In this document: piece by piece, positions 1-12,119 of the stretch
Layout of the letters: every line of letters starts with the position of its first letter
How positions within the stretch are numbered: position 1 is the first letter of the stretch
Source of the DNA: Sclerodactyla briareus
Lineage: Eukaryota > Echinodermata > Holothuroidea > Dendrochirotida > Sclerodactylidae
NCBI GenBank assembly: GCA_026419785.1
Contig: JAODTK010005443.1
Coordinates: 310,001 to 374,000 of the forward strand
Direction of reading: 5' to 3'
DNA: 64,000 nt
Made by a program: the position numbers and the translations under genes
The notes under the pieces: generated by a model
Seen by the model: the letters and a program-made list of their open reading frames with translations, nothing else
Database searches by the model: none
What the model was told of the DNA's origin: nothing

Positions 1-1060
1 CCATGGATCTAGCCAGTGTCCAGCACTAGACCCGAATTGCAGCCAGAGGATTTTGCTCAGAACAGTTCCCCAGCTGCAGTTGCACTGGTGAGGTTGTGGA
101 ACAGAAAGGTGCGCTGCAAGAAAAACTGGGTCGCAGTGTATCCCTGCTTGTGGGATCTGCAGAGGCGTCACTTGTCAGAACTGCATCGGTAATGGCGATG
201 AGCCAGCTGAGAAAGTGACTACTGAACTGTCTGACCTTCATCACTATTCACCACTGGGAACAAATTAGTGCAAAAAGATCTCGGTAAGGAATTTGTTCAC
301 AGATTTTCCGAATTTTCCCTGACTATACCTAGGCCTTCTAAAGGTTTGACGTGAGGCCCTGGTACAACCCTGGTGCAACCCTGGTGGCTGAACCGCCTGT
401 AGACTGTGACGTGCTTTTGTGTCAAGTTTTGAATCCTCGGTACCCATATTACTGATAATATCACTTGGTCTTACCGTATGTACGGAAATTTTGAAGAAAG
501 CTAGGTAACGTCTCTATTTTTTGGCGGAAGTTGAGGAGCGTATGGATTCAATGAATGTATACTTATTAAATTCTATCGTGCAGTAGTCGAGAGTATCCTG
601 ACTCCAATCGATCACTGTCTGGTTTGGGAGGCCAGCAAATGATATCGCAGATAACCTTGCAGTGGTCAGGTCAGCTGAAAAGATAATTGGTGCTGATCTC
701 CCTTCCCTGGAGTCGCTTTTCATGAACAGGTCTCTCCGTTAGAAACGCAGCTCATTTTGCGCGATCTGGTAATCCTTGCCGATTGCATATTTCATTTCTT
801 GCCAATGCCACGCAAAATCCGTACATTCAGAGGGAAACAGGGCGGTTTACCGCCAGTTTCTTTCCATCTGCGTACAAATTTTATATGACCTGTAATTATT
901 TTGGCAAACTTGCCCTGTTTTCTATTTTTTCCTTTCTTACCCTGTATATGATATCTCTATATTGCTATTCTATTCTCAGGAGCTTGAGGAACGTTTCAAT
1001 TTTCGACGATAGTGTAATTTTTATTGTCATTGACTGAATAAAGAATCTATTATCTAATTC
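1..1060. other. intergenic or intronic DNA, no gene recognised
   Basis: Only short open frames with no recognisable domain are present on either strand. The segment ends in an AT-rich stretch leading into a TATC microsatellite. No splice-bounded exon or transposon end could be supported. Confidence 0.4.
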
Positions 1061-1065
1061 TTATC

Positions 1066-1136
1066 GATTATCTATTAATCTATCTATCGCTCTATCTATC
1101 TATCTCTATCTATCTATTATATATATCTATCTAATA
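1066..1136. repeat. (TATC)n microsatellite, imperfect
   Basis: The stretch is made of imperfect TATC/TCTA units with occasional interruptions and sits in AT-rich DNA. A complementary GATA-type array occurs at 24.83-24.93 kb. Confidence 0.8.
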
Positions 1137-1904
1137 TCGACGAAAATGGGTGGATTTGGAGATGGAAAGCTTAGAAAGCTTTCTTGGGTTTGTTGTTGCA
1201 TGCATGGTCTCTTGTGCTCTGTTTGGAACACTAGCGTCCATTCCAAATGAATGAAAGGAGGGGACTTGGAATATAGTTTCAATCTGGGAAGGAAGAGTGA
1301 TCTCTGTACTGCAATAAAATAGAGGGTCACACTCCTTTTTGTATATAGCGAGGTTTTGCTGGGATCATCCTGAGCAGGATCCGTTGTCAGTAGCAGCGCA
1401 TCAGCATTTGAGCAGTCGAGTTCGACTCTCAATAGGTCCACCGGGATCGCCATCTGGCTTTCCGTGCCTCTCTGAGCGGATGGTGCGGTTTACTCGGTAG
1501 GGATTAATGTGACCTATATCGATTTTCGCAAGGCATTGGCTCTGAGGGAGGCTCTCTGCGAGAAATCTCGAGCAGCGTGGTGTGCCTACCCGTCTCGTAG
1601 CACTTGATATTTTCTGTATTCTGGTAGTGCTGTGAAAGTGTGTGCTGGTGGAGTCTTTGACCTTTTCTCGTTTTTACGGGAACGGGTTTTCAACATGGGT
1701 GTAAAATGGCTCCAACGCTTTCCAGCACATTTTTGGACCTGTATTATGGAGAATGTTGTGGGTACTACTGCTGCAGAGTCTCATCGGTGGCGAGTCGGTG
1801 TAGTTTGACGTGGCTTTCGCGGATGATGACGCCATTACTCGTTGAGTTTGTGTATTCTCTGTTTTATGCCCCTTAAGATACGTACTTGGTCGGACAGGGG
1901 CGTC

Positions 1905-2780
1905 GATCCGTTTTGAAAAGTGGGAAGTGGGGGGGGGGTTCACATCGGCTCCAATGAACCATCTAAGCGGAGTCGGCCACCATTGGTTGGCCGGCGAATC
2001 TGTGTCAAAGAAGATATTTTAGCTTTTCAGTACCCCCATATTCCCGGAAACGGCACTTGTCAGACTCGATAGCCCCCACCTACATGTGTGATTTTGAGTA
2101 GAGACAGACAAAAAAGTTGTCATGTGGCATACTAAGATGAAGTTACCCATAACCTCATGGTATTTTTTTTATTACCGTTTCTACTCTGCTTCAATTTCGT
2201 GGGATCCTGGGTTTCTGCCAACGGTCCCTGGTGGGATCGACGGGAAAAGCCATAAGCGTACGGGCCATTCCATTGGTAGCAGTAAAAAAAAAAATTGGCC
2301 CCGAATTTTACAAGTGCGATTATCGAAGACTACAGCGTTCGCGACGCGCGCGGATTTTTTGCATGTTTTCCGGCATTTTAACGAAAAAGTCAGCAGAAAA
2401 TTCAGGCATTTTTCACTTTTTCTTTCTCTTTTCCAAATTTTTTTCCACGCATTTTCGGCCCGATTTTTTTTTCAGACAAATTGGGGGGGGGGGGGGGGGA
2501 GTCTGCACCCAAGGCTTCTGAAATTATTCGAGTGAACATTGATTCGAACATTACATCGCATATTATTCCACCCGCCGAGTAGAAAAACGCCATTGATAAT
2601 TTATGCACTTTTGACCATTCGATTTAAAATTCGAGCACTCGGTAATGAAACATGGGTAATCTTCGACTTCGGCCCTAAGTGGGGTCCCAGATTCGTGCTC
2701 TGGGGTCCGCGCCTGGAAATTATGGGACCTAAGACAATTCCCAACGCGAGTAGTGTTTTCCGTTAGATAATAATTGAATC
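1905..2780. repeat. composite interspersed repeat, contiguous copy
   Basis: The left half (about 1905-2190) closely resembles about 18145-18400, sharing a G-run, the word ACGGCACTT and the word AAAAAAGTTGTCAT. The right half (about 2200-2780) resembles about 21070-21680, sharing TCCCTGGTGG, TTTTTTGCATGTTT and GGGGTCCGC. Both halves are in the same orientation at the second locus. No transposase or reverse transcriptase frame was seen, so the class is unknown. The open frames here are low-complexity and run through poly-T and poly-G. Confidence 0.7.
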
Positions 2781-3249
2781 AGTTAATAGACGATCATCAA
2801 ATTATGATTAGTCACTGTGAACCACCGCCACCCGCTATAATAAAATTGACCAGGTGCACGGTACACGTTCACATTTCCAGAACTTGGGGCAGAACATGTT
2901 ACCCATACTGAAAAGGTTATGGATTTCATGCAGTTTATATGCACAACTTTATCCTTGTCTGATGCGCGCGAAAATTCATCCACCACTCCTAATTAAACAA
3001 CTTTTCAGTTTTACTTTGCCCAAAATTTCGTCATTTTGCTCCCTGATTTGGGTATTTTCTTTCGTGTTTTCATCCTCACAATTATCCTGGCAACCCGGCC
3101 CGACCCAGTCTCGGATATTGAAACTGATTTGCCTACGTTGGTTTCTGTACGCATCCGTTATATATTTTACCATCTTTCTATATTGGCTAGATTTACAATA
3201 TCACCTAACTTGGGGTTGCAAAAATGAAATGAAAATAACTGTTTGCCAA

Positions 3250-4810
3250 TAGCACTATACGGTGTATCTGCTATGACCTATTTCCATCAAGGGCGCGTCT
3301 GTTGTGGGGTCGGACCCCCAACTTTTGGAAGTCCTCCGTACATATTGTTTTCACTCTTGACCACCTGGGACCCCAACTTTCAGCCAGGAGAATTGCCCCC
3401 TTGCTATACTCAAAGCCAAATTGATGCCAGTGTAAGCTTGTTGAGACATCAGTGAAACATTTTCTCGTTTCGTAGCCTATACTCTGTCCCGACCGGGCGT
3501 AAGCTCAAATGATTTGTATTGTGTGAGATTTTCCGCCCTGCGAAATTAGTCAGTGCCATGTGATGTCATGTTGCAGAAATAAAGGAAACCTTAGAATCCG
3601 TCACTGATTCTAAGATTTATGTTTCACTCTGCAGCATGACTTAGACATGTTCTGATCTAGTCAGGCGGAACATTTTATTAAGGGCCCGGTTAGAGGGGTC
3701 TCAGGCTGTCAGGGTTTACCCTCCCCTTTGAAAGTTTTGGCTTAGGTCAAATTTTCATGCTCTAAAATGGATTTTTTTGTGCCGAAAAATGTGCTGTCCA
3801 CCAAAGCAGTAAAGTTTTTTCTTTTGGTTATTGGCCGAATCCACCTTCCATGGGACCACCTATAGTTGTGGGGTCTAGGGAAAAGGCCCTGCAGTCAGAC
3901 CGGTTTGGCCCCATTCCTACAGTTCTAGATAACCCAGGTTATAACTTTTTCGTTTTGCCTCCGTACCCGTTTCTGTGACGAGATTTGACTGAATATCCCA
4001 AAGTTGTTAGAATTTGTTGCAAGTCATGAAGGTAGAACACACAAAAGTCTAAAGGGCTAAGTTCGCACGGTTTCCTGATATAGTCTAGCTTTTAAAAAAA
4101 AGCTTCTCATCTTTGCTAGAATTATACATTCTTGCCCGTGTTTTGTTAACATAACAGATTCATTCCCTATAGCGCATTACAATGTAGGGAATATCTTGAC
4201 GCGCTCCACAATTGTTTGCTGTCTCGTTTAGCGATCATGTGCCACGGACTGTTTTTGTTGAATTGGAGTGCATGTTAAATCGTGCCTTCAGCTGGCTAGG
4301 ACAGCGATTGTTATAGGAAGCTAATTGTAAAATATAGTACCAGAATTACACAAAATGCACTCAAAAATATTTTTCACGGAATCTAATAGCTATCGTGCAC
4401 GGGTCTCTACAGTTTGTACTGATAGCGAAACAACCTTCAGGATACCGAAACGGAGGAAGTTTTTGCATATTCTTGGAAATCGATAAGATCAAAACGTCCG
4501 AATTGACAAGATTGAACACATTTTTTGCCAATCATCGGGCTTTTCGGACAAGAGAAATCAGCAATTTCTGACATTGTGGGCCATTTATCACGTGGCAGGT
4601 TGTATCGCATGTGAATGAATTGTGCCGATGGTTTGCCCCGAGCGTTGTTCCTTCGATCTGCAAAAAACTTGCTTTTTACTCCCTAAGTGTGGAGCAGTCT
4701 GACAACTCATCCGCCTCGTTGCAACGCCGTTAGGGTTATAATCAAGGACATTTATGGAATCTACCTTGTTTAAAAACCAACAAATAGACTAGTTCACTTA
4801 TGTTTCTGGT
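3250..4810. other. stretch without recognisable features
   Basis: No long frame, inverted repeat or splice-bounded exon stands out. A short G/C hairpin-like segment lies near 3300-3400 (GGGGTCGGACCCCC). The rest is unremarkable AT-rich sequence. Confidence 0.4.
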
Positions 4811-5084
4811 GGGAAAAACTTGAACATAAAAAGCTTCATATCACCAGAATATACCTTCAAAATACAACGCTCACGACACTATAGAAGCAACAGCCACAGG
4901 TGCCGTGCGCGCGCACGGGCGCGCGGAAATTTGGACAATCGGGTTCGGAATAAAGGCCACGGTCTTTTTGTGAGGCTGCTTTCTCAATATTTTCCAGCCC
5001 ACACAGCAAATCTTAACGGAACGTGTGTAAAACGGACATGTTAATTCGTCTTCACCGAGGATCATAAAAAAAAGGTGTTTTGTG

Positions 5085-5225
5085 TGTGTGGGGGGGGGGG
5101 GGGAGGGAATTTGAGTGGGAATTTGATATGATGCCCCCCACTTCGAAAAAAAAGTGGGGGGGGGGGATATGTTTCCCCTGTTCCCCCCCCCCCAGGATCG
5201 ACGCCCATGGTCGGGAGGATCTAAA
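5085..5225. repeat. G-run/C-run hairpin repeat
   Basis: A G-run, a central stretch containing GATATGATGCCCCCC, a second G-run and a C-run make a fold-back structure, followed by GACGCCCATGG. The same architecture recurs at 13.53-13.59, 15.78-15.87 and 21.73-21.83 kb; the 21.7 kb copy also ends in GACGCCCATTG. This points to a dispersed family rather than chance homopolymers. Run lengths are probably unreliable. Confidence 0.6.
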
Positions 5226-5369
5226 TCGTGGGCCTTCAGGTGGCATGGACTACGACTATAGATCTTTTCTTTTAGTATAATATTGGACAGTGCTATTGGG
5301 TCTGTTTAGGTGTTGCGCGAGAACGTGGAAGTGGACTAATAATTCGTTTACATTGGCTGCTACATGCGA

Positions 5370-5776
5370 GCCTGAGGTCGTAGACGCCTCGGACTGGCAT
5401 GTGGAGTCAGAGTCACTGGATGGTGGTGTGTGGCGTTCGCGAAATATGTAAAAAAAAACAAGCTCCGTGTCTTTGGCTCCATTGTGCTTCCAGTTTTTCT
5501 ATATTCCAGTGAGGCTTGGACGGTCACTTTTAAGCTGCGACAGAGTTTGGATTCCATTTGACTACCTCACTCCGCCGCATCCTCGGTTACCGCTGGCAGG
5601 ATCGTGTATCCAACGCCAGGGTCTCGTAGAGGCGGGGATGTGAAGTTTAGCTGCTGATTCCGATCACCAACTGCGCTTCTTTGGGCGCACGGCGCGCCTC
5701 CCCGCGGACGATTCTATCCACTGTGTCATGTGTGAAAAGAATCCGGTCAGTTGGGGCCGATCGTCGGGATGCTAAA
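5370..5776 (+). CDS. LINE reverse transcriptase C-terminal region (fragment)
   Basis: Conceptual translation in shifting frames gives the conserved tail found after the RT domain in non-LTR retrotransposons: a segment reading GSIVLPVFLYSSEAWTV, then LRRILGYRWQDRVSNARV, then a piece resembling the usual LRFFGHVARLPADD motif. This region normally follows the catalytic palm and thumb. Neither endonuclease nor catalytic FADD/YADD motif is present upstream, so it is only a 3' fragment. Several frame changes mean it is dead or badly sequenced. It stops being readable where the Harbinger terminal repeat begins (5777). The clade is not certain. Confidence 0.7.
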
Positions 5777-5984
5777 GGTGCTTACACACCGCCAGCGAAG
5801 CGAAGCGAGCGTTTATCGCTCGGGGCGAGTGGACGCTCGCTGGTGCTTTCACACTGCGAGCGAATACAGCTTAGCCAATGGGACGTTTCATTTTACGTTC
5901 TTAGTTGGCCTGCTCTTATAAGTAAACCACCCTTCATCATGTACAGAGTGAAAAACAAGGGCGTAGCTGCTTTCATCTTGTTGG

Positions 5985-6172
5985 ATGGGCGCGTGAAGAA
6001 GCGACGACAGTGGGTGCACCACATCAGGCTCAGAGGGAGCGATATGGGAATACAATCACCTTATGAGGGACTTGAGACAGGATCGAGAAAAGTTTCACGA
6101 CAATTTCCGACTGTATCCAGACACGTTCGAGGAGTTGCACGAACTAATTCGTCATCGTATACAACGGAGGTA
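5985..6172 (+). pseudogene. HARBI1-like transposase N-terminal remnant
   Basis: Harbinger transposases begin with a basic tryptophan motif followed by a helix-rich region before the DDE nuclease. Here RRQWVH is visible in one frame; the continuation MRDLRQDREKFHDNF, RLYPDTFEELHELI and RHRIQRR appears in another. At least one indel therefore separates the two parts. No aspartate or glutamate catalytic motif follows. The segment is repeated in poorer condition at 7650-7860. The family assignment rests on these N-terminal motifs and on the surrounding terminal repeats. Confidence 0.65.
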
Positions 6173-6929
6173 TATGGCTATTTTAATTCTGTTCTATTTT
6201 TTTTAAAATTATGTTTCCCCATCTCGCCCAGCAGGGTGGCCCCATCGGTGATTTTTCATCTCGTCGGGGAGCCCGAATGGGTACGCTAAAACGTACAGAC
6301 CCCGACGACATCCTATTGCCTCGACAGTATATATTTCCAACCTTCTTATAGTGAAAATTCCTATATTGAAGCTGAAAATCCCATCTTACTACAGATATAG
6401 ATAGATATAGATGTATACAGAAGCCTATCATCGAAATTACCCTGCAAGAGATTAACGTTACAATTCTGTTGAGGAGGATGATAGTTCTGCCGTCTACCAC
6501 TGTTTTGCCTTGTGCTCTCACGACACAAACACTACTGCAGTGCCCAGGCATTTCCTGTGCAGTTATCGGAAATACCTGACCCTATTCTAAAGAGCGCTGA
6601 TTGCGTGCAGGATGCCACTGAGAGTAAACAATGCTTTCCGCAATGTGTATTTTATTTTTTCGTTCCATTTTCCTTTGAAAAAAAAAAATGTTAAAAAAAT
6701 GAAAACATCAAAATGCAGGTTTGACCTAGGGGTAGGATGAGGCTCGTCGAGGAACTTGGGTCGGGGAAATTCTGGCGCCACCACTGGTCCCCAGTGAGGA
6801 CGCTAGTTGGTGTGCGTGACGATTTGTGGAATTCATAGAACAATTTCGTCTACTGCACTGCACCTCGCATCTCGGTCGCCAAAATGACATGAACATCATG
6901 GCAGCAGACGTCCTGGAACTTGGGGTGGA

Positions 6930-7010
6930 AACTAGGATGTGAACAGGGGCGTTGGCAGAGTGGTTATGGCATGTACTCACACCTAACAACCTTTGATTAG
7001 AATCCACCCC
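6930..7010 (+). repeat. tRNA-like module (SINE head) inside Harbinger copy 1
   Basis: An A-box-like word (TTGGCAGAGTGGTTA) lies about 38 bp before a B-box-like word (TTTGATTAGAATCC), inside paired ends GGGGCGT and ACCCC. The arrangement resembles a serine/leucine-type tRNA but pairs poorly, so a tRNA-derived SINE head is more likely than a functional tRNA. An equivalent module lies at about 8055-8125 in the second Harbinger copy. Confidence 0.45.
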
Positions 7011-7499
7011 GTCTGGATGTCTCGTACACTATTGAACTATATTTACCGAGGTCGGCCTAATTTTCCGTACATTCCAGACAGACAAAACAAAGACAATAAC
7101 AATTGTAAGATATTAACATGGGTAAACAAACGTAATCACAATGTTCGTTTTATAATGATAAATAATCACAACAATAACGATGTAATTACCATGTTCGAAT
7201 GTTTACCTAATTGTAGGTAGATCATACGCATACTCCATACATACAAAGCCTACATACGTGTACTATGCTTAACCTGCCACTGAAACATCTAAAAAGATCC
7301 ACGTGCACGTAGTCGTCAGCAGTCGAGCGAAATAAATAGGTGAACATTAAGCCGAGCGAGTCGCTAGCGAACAGCTCAAGTCGCTCGCTTCGCTTCGCTT
7401 CGCTTCGCTTGCTGGCGGTGTGAAACCTTCGAGCGATTTATCGTTGTTTTCAATTACGTATTTTCAAGTCGCTCGGTTCGCCTCGCCTCGCTTCGCTTC

Positions 7500-8481
7500 G
7501 CTTCGAAGCGAAGCGATCGTTCATCGCCTCGGGCGATTGGACGCTCGCTGGTGCTTTCACACTGCGAGCGAATACAGCTTAGCCAATGGGACGTTTCATT
7601 TTAAGTTCTCAGTTGGCCTGCTCTTATAAGTAAAAAACATCGCGTAGCTGCTTTCATTTTGTTGGATGGGCGCGTAAAAAAAACGAAAAACGACGACAGT
7701 GTGTTGCAACCACATCACCACTCCAGGGGAGCGAATATGGGGCTAACGCACCTAGAGGGACGTGAGACTGGATTCGAGAACAGTTTCACCCGCCTTTTTC
7801 CGACGTATCCAACACGTTCGATGATTTCACGAACTAATTCGTCACGTATACAACGGAGGCATGCTATTTTTATTTTGTTCTATTTCTTTCTTTTTATTGT
7901 CCCCATGAGGGCGCTAGGTGGTGTGCGTATCGATCTGTGGAATTCATAGAACAATTTCGTCTAACCCTGCACTGCAGCACCACGCAACTCGGTCGCCAAA
8001 ATGACATGAACTCTATGGCAGCAGACGTACTCTGGAACTTGGGTGGAAGCTAGGAATGGGAACATGCGTTGGCATGGTGGTCGGCATTCACTCCAACTCA
8101 CAACCTTCGGTTAGAATCCACCCCGAAGTGTGGGTGACTTCTTCTCCACAATGCCCCCTTTTCAGCTACCAGCTTGGAAAATCTTCAGTGCCTGCATTGC
8201 CGCTGGCCATGTTTGAATATTTACCTAATTGTAGGTAGATCATACTCCGTACATACAAAGCCTACATACGTGTACTATGCTTATACCTGGCCACGGAACA
8301 TCTCACAAGATCCACGTGCACGTGTAGTAGGTCGGCGATTCGACGAATACAATAGGTCAAAATTAATAGGCGAGTCACTAACGAACAGCTCGAATCGCTT
8401 CGCTTCGCTCGCTGGCGGTGTGGAACCTTCGAGCGATTTATCGTTGTTTTCAATTACGTATTTACCAGTCGCTCGGTTCGC
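7500..8481 (+). mobile_element. PIF/Harbinger-like DNA transposon, copy 2 (tandem)
   Basis: This copy repeats the preceding element in direct orientation. Shared blocks are TGGTGCTTTCACACTGCGAG near the left end, GGAATTCATAGAACAATTTC in the middle, AAAGCCTACATACGTGTACT near the right, and the terminal GCTGGCGGTGTGGAACC followed by the same 55 bp (ending GTCGCTCGGTTCGCC). It lacks the first part of the left terminal repeat and the 550 bp insert. Its transposase remnant (7650-7860) is more decayed. Because sequence beyond the terminal repeat is also duplicated, a tandem duplication of the locus explains the pair better than two insertions. Confidence 0.65.
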
Positions 8482-8489
8482 CTTGCTCT

Positions 8490-9330
8490 CCACTCACCAC
8501 GTTTCTATGTCCTTCCTGAGTGAGTGAGGGTTAGCGAAGTCCTCAAACCATCTTCCTCCATATAGCGCAAAACCCATGTATTTTCCCCCAGTTAGTGAGC
8601 GGAGCCGTTTCATTTTGAGCTTTCTAATTATAAGTTCTGGAACAATTGCAGGGTTTGATACTCATGTACTTCTTTTTGCGATTGGCAACTCTAATTGTCG
8701 CCAGCAATTAACATTTACAACTCTTTACACATCCCCATACTGCCTTGATTACGTGCCAATTGACAAATCTCATTACCTCTGACCCCATGTCACGTCGGAG
8801 TCTGCTTAAAACATCCAAAAACTGATCTAATTATTCACCTAATCATATTCATAGTTCGTTTGATTGATACCATAATACTGAACGTTAATAATAATCCAGC
8901 AACAGTGGGAACAATCTCCTTGTAAGCTTCCCCTACCCCTTAAATTTTGAGCAAGTTATGGTACAAGCTAGTGTACTATATACGTGCTGTAGCGAAAAAG
9001 CGCTACCACAATTCGCAACTACCGTGGGGGTGCCCCGGGGGTCAAAACAAACCTGTTCGTTATTCAACCTTGATGTAGTTCCGATTGAACGACTACTTTT
9101 TTCACCAGGTCCATGCTCCTAGTCATTCGCTAGTGAACCCTCCCCTGTGACCAAACAATACCCCGGTCACTATGTTGTGGGTATGGGAGAGGAGGGGTAG
9201 TTGTTTAGCACCGACCCCAATGCCAACAGAACGCCCAGAAACTGTCATGAAGGCTGTTCATGAATATCAGTGGAAGATGACACACATTTTTCAGATTACA
9301 ACACGAATTGTTTCGGAAACTAATGAAAAG
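8490..9330. other. stretch without recognisable features
   Basis: No domain, exon or repeat end could be supported. Short frames on both strands carry no recognisable motif. Confidence 0.35.
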
Positions 9331-9334
9331 AGCG

Positions 9335-9880
9335 TGGTTGATGACTTAAGGGATAACTGCAACTGGGAGACTATTAACTGGTGAATAAACCTTCGATGAC
9401 TCTGAATGTAGGTAAATAACGGACTAGGCGCAGCCGAGTTCGTTATTCAGCTATCAGAGCGAGACTGTTTATTCCCAGTAAAGTCGACCTTGCTAGTTTA
9501 TAATATTCTACAACCGGCCAAAATCAAGGAATTATCCAAACGAATTAGAGATAATTAGATTCTAGATTATTCTTTAAGGGATAAAAGCAATAGGGAGACG
9601 TCTTTTACTGGTGATGAATCAATAATAAACACAGTCGAAGAGTCGAGGGGACTCTGAATTTAGGGGTTTTTAAGAAAAATAAGGAACCGAAGGCGCAGCG
9701 AGGTTCGTTATTATAAGCTAATAAAATTAAGAGTCGACGAGGAGGACTGTTTATTCCCAGGTAAAAGTCTCGGACACCTGCTGTAGTTATTCCTATCTAC
9801 AACACGCAAAGCAAAGAATTTCAAGAATTACCCAGGCGATTAGAGATATCTATATCTCTAGATCTATTCTTTGTTTCTCT
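9335..9880. repeat. tandem duplication, two units of about 250-300 bp
   Basis: Unit 1 (about 9335-9575) and unit 2 (about 9576-9880) share TTAAGGGATAA, the word ACTGTTTATTCCCAG, the GGCGCAGC...GTTCGTTATT block and a segment ending in ATTAGAGATA. Each unit contains an imperfect palindrome, with ACTGGTGAATAAAC at one side and GTTTATTCCCAGTAA at the other. This suggests a duplicated fold-back MITE. Confidence 0.6.
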
Positions 9881-9894
9881 AAAAAATAAATAAG

Positions 9895-10850
9895 CAGCTA
9901 GGGTAACTTATTGCGTTAGTTCGATCTGAGTGAATTGCATCTGCTACATACACAAGATTGCAGTGCGTACTGTGCGTCCTTCCACGGAGACCATAAACCA
10001 CCGTACCAAACCGAGGTTTCTTCCGTGTGACACATGACGTCTCCATGCCACGATTGACGCGTCGTTTCGCGTCGTTTGTTTCCGTTGAGCAGTACGCCCT
10101 CTTACGGGCGCGTTTACTGAAAGCCGGATCTGCGCGTTCAAACATAAACTTCCAATGCCACGCAACATTACATTCGCGTTCGAAAAGTATTGCGTTTACT
10201 TAAACGCAGCAATCGAGCAAGTATTCGATCGTTGTGTTACTCTGAACATCTGACTGTTATTGCAAAATAAATAGTCGCAACGTGGATTGGGAAATTAGCC
10301 AATCAGAATCTTGTATTTGCAATAATGGATGCTTGGGGTGGATAGAAAGTGTAGGTCTATACAATGAAACAAGCAGTAGGGTAATTATTGCGTTGGTACG
10401 GTTCAATCGAAGTAAAGTGCATTGTGCTACCATACAAAAAAGATTGGCATGCGTGCTGTGCGTACTTCCACGTAGACGCAATACAAACCACTCGTGCCAA
10501 AACCGGAAGGGTTTTGCGCGTGTGAACATGGCGTCTCCAATGCAACGAGCGACGCGTCGTTCGCCCGTTTGCTATTCCGTTGAGGTCAGTACGCCCTTCG
10601 AAGAGCGCGTATACTGAAAGCCGGATCTGCGCGTGTAACATAAACTTCCAAAGGCTCACGCATCCTTACATTCGCGTTCAAAAATACTCCGTTTACTTAA
10701 AGACGCAGCAAATCTAGCAAGTTAAAAAAATTCGACGTTTGTTTACTACTCTGAACAGCTGACTGTTATTGCAAATAATAGTCCGCAACGTGATTGGATT
10801 ACCAATCAGAATCTGTATTTGCAATAACGGTGGCTTGGGGTTGTAGAAAT
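9895..10850. repeat. tandem duplication, two units of about 480 bp
   Basis: Unit 1 (about 9895-10375) and unit 2 (about 10378-10850) share, in order, ATTGCGTT, GCGTCTCC/GACGTCTCC, GTTGAG...AGTACGCCC, CTGAAAGCCGGATCTGCGCG, CATAAACTTCCAA, GAACA...CTGACTGTTATTGCA and CCAATCAGAATC. Divergence is mostly small indels. The open frames on the minus strand of both units are parallel translations of this repeat, not genes. Confidence 0.75.
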
Positions 10851-10999
10851 ACAGTCTACAGGTCTCACATTTGGAGTTCCAAACTCCTTCCGTTTGTGTG
10901 TTACCTACAATTTGTTTTTAGTCCCCATGACGTCGCCGCCCCAGTGGCTAGTTACACAGGAAATGGTGATTTTCACTCCTGGATAAGTACCCAGGTAGC

Positions 11000-12110
11000 C
11001 AAGAAGCTATAGTGATTCCTTGACTGCCTCATAACCTTTCACTTGAGGTTTGTTACCCTCAATTACCTTCGACCTGACTCCAAGGAAATGTGGATTATTA
11101 CAGACGATACTATATTGGGATACTTTAGATACTCTGTCTCAAGCAAGGAAGGCTGCATGTCCAGAGTCCAGATGACCGCTGACCTTACCCAAACAATATG
11201 GACCATGTACTCTATTCCTTTTCCACCTCAAAAATGATTGGACCAAGCCATTTGGCCTTTATCCTCTTTACAATATTGTTTAGACTTTGACCTTCTAACC
11301 AATGGCCTCAAATGACCTTCGACTTGACCACAAAACATAAGATCGTGTACTCATTGTATGGGAACCCAAATACCGATATAAGCTTCATCCATCCATGTGG
11401 AGTCAGGTTATGCTGTTCCCAAGCTAAATTTGCCAAAAATTGCCAAAATCACAAATTATATTAAATAAAAAAAATTTTCCATTACCCCCAAAAATGACCG
11501 CTGTCTTACCAAACAATAGCCAGGTGCTTGTACTCCCCATAAAAAAAAGCTACACACACAATTACAAGCAAGATTTGGACCAGCATATGGACTCAATCCT
11601 CATCACAAGATTCAGACTTCGGACCTATATAACTCAGATGACCTTGACATACCCCAAACATAAGGATCATGTAACCTACATATCCCATAATCTACGATAG
11701 TTGTGTATCCATATTCACACTACGACATGGCTACGGTACACCGCCGCCTATATATCCCCATCCCGGCACAAATGGCCTTTGTGGACCGCTTTTGAAGGAA
11801 GTACATTAAATTGTTATGTCTTTTGACCTCTGTGACTTCGAATGCCCTATACCTGTTGTTCAGGACCAACGGTCCAAGTTCGTTCAAATCCTGACAAAGC
11901 TTTAGAAAAATCACGAATGAAACGCAATTCGACCTCTGGTGGCATTCTGGACTCATCCTCATGAAATCACCCGTCATGTTTTTCTCGGAACGAACTTTGT
12001 CCCCACTCACCACGTTTCAAGTAAATCCGGACTAACTCTGTATTTTCGCAAAACACAACAACACAAGTTTGACCTCCGTTACCTGAAACACTGTCCTGAT
12101 TTTCGGGAAC
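11000..12110. repeat. dispersed low-divergence repeat rich in GACCTT motifs
   Basis: The region is built of short recurring phrases (TGACCTTGAC, CAAATGACCTTCGACTTGAC, AAACATAAGATCGTGTAC). The style resembles noncoding interspersed repeats common in marine invertebrate genomes and recurs elsewhere in this window (33.6-34.2, 54.3-54.7 kb). No protein signature is present. Confidence 0.4.
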
Positions 12111-12119
12111 CATTGTTTG

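Larger units (their letters stand above)
5777..7427 (+). mobile_element. PIF/Harbinger-like DNA transposon, copy 1
   Basis: The left end reads GGTGCTTACACACCGCCAGC and the right end GCTGGCGGTGTGAAACC, an inverted pair followed inward by GCGAAGCGAAGC-type repeats. Inside, 5985-6170 encodes the N-terminal region typical of HARBI1-type transposases. RRQWVH is followed, after frame changes, by MRDLRQDREKFHDNF and then FEELHELIRHRIQRR. The rest of the DDE nuclease is absent, so the element is non-autonomous now. It abuts the 3' end of a LINE, suggesting insertion into that older copy. About 550 bp (6230-6780) is not shared with the neighbouring copy. Confidence 0.7.

Noticed and set aside
5681-6289. 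202-codon + frame, the longest open frame in the window
   Set aside because: It starts in the LINE tail, runs through the Harbinger terminal repeat and enters the transposase remnant in the wrong register. It is a translation across two mobile elements.
9879-10659. Pairs of minus-strand frames of 70-100 codons with similar peptides
   Set aside because: Similarity comes from the tandem 480 bp duplication. No domain is present and the frames differ between units.
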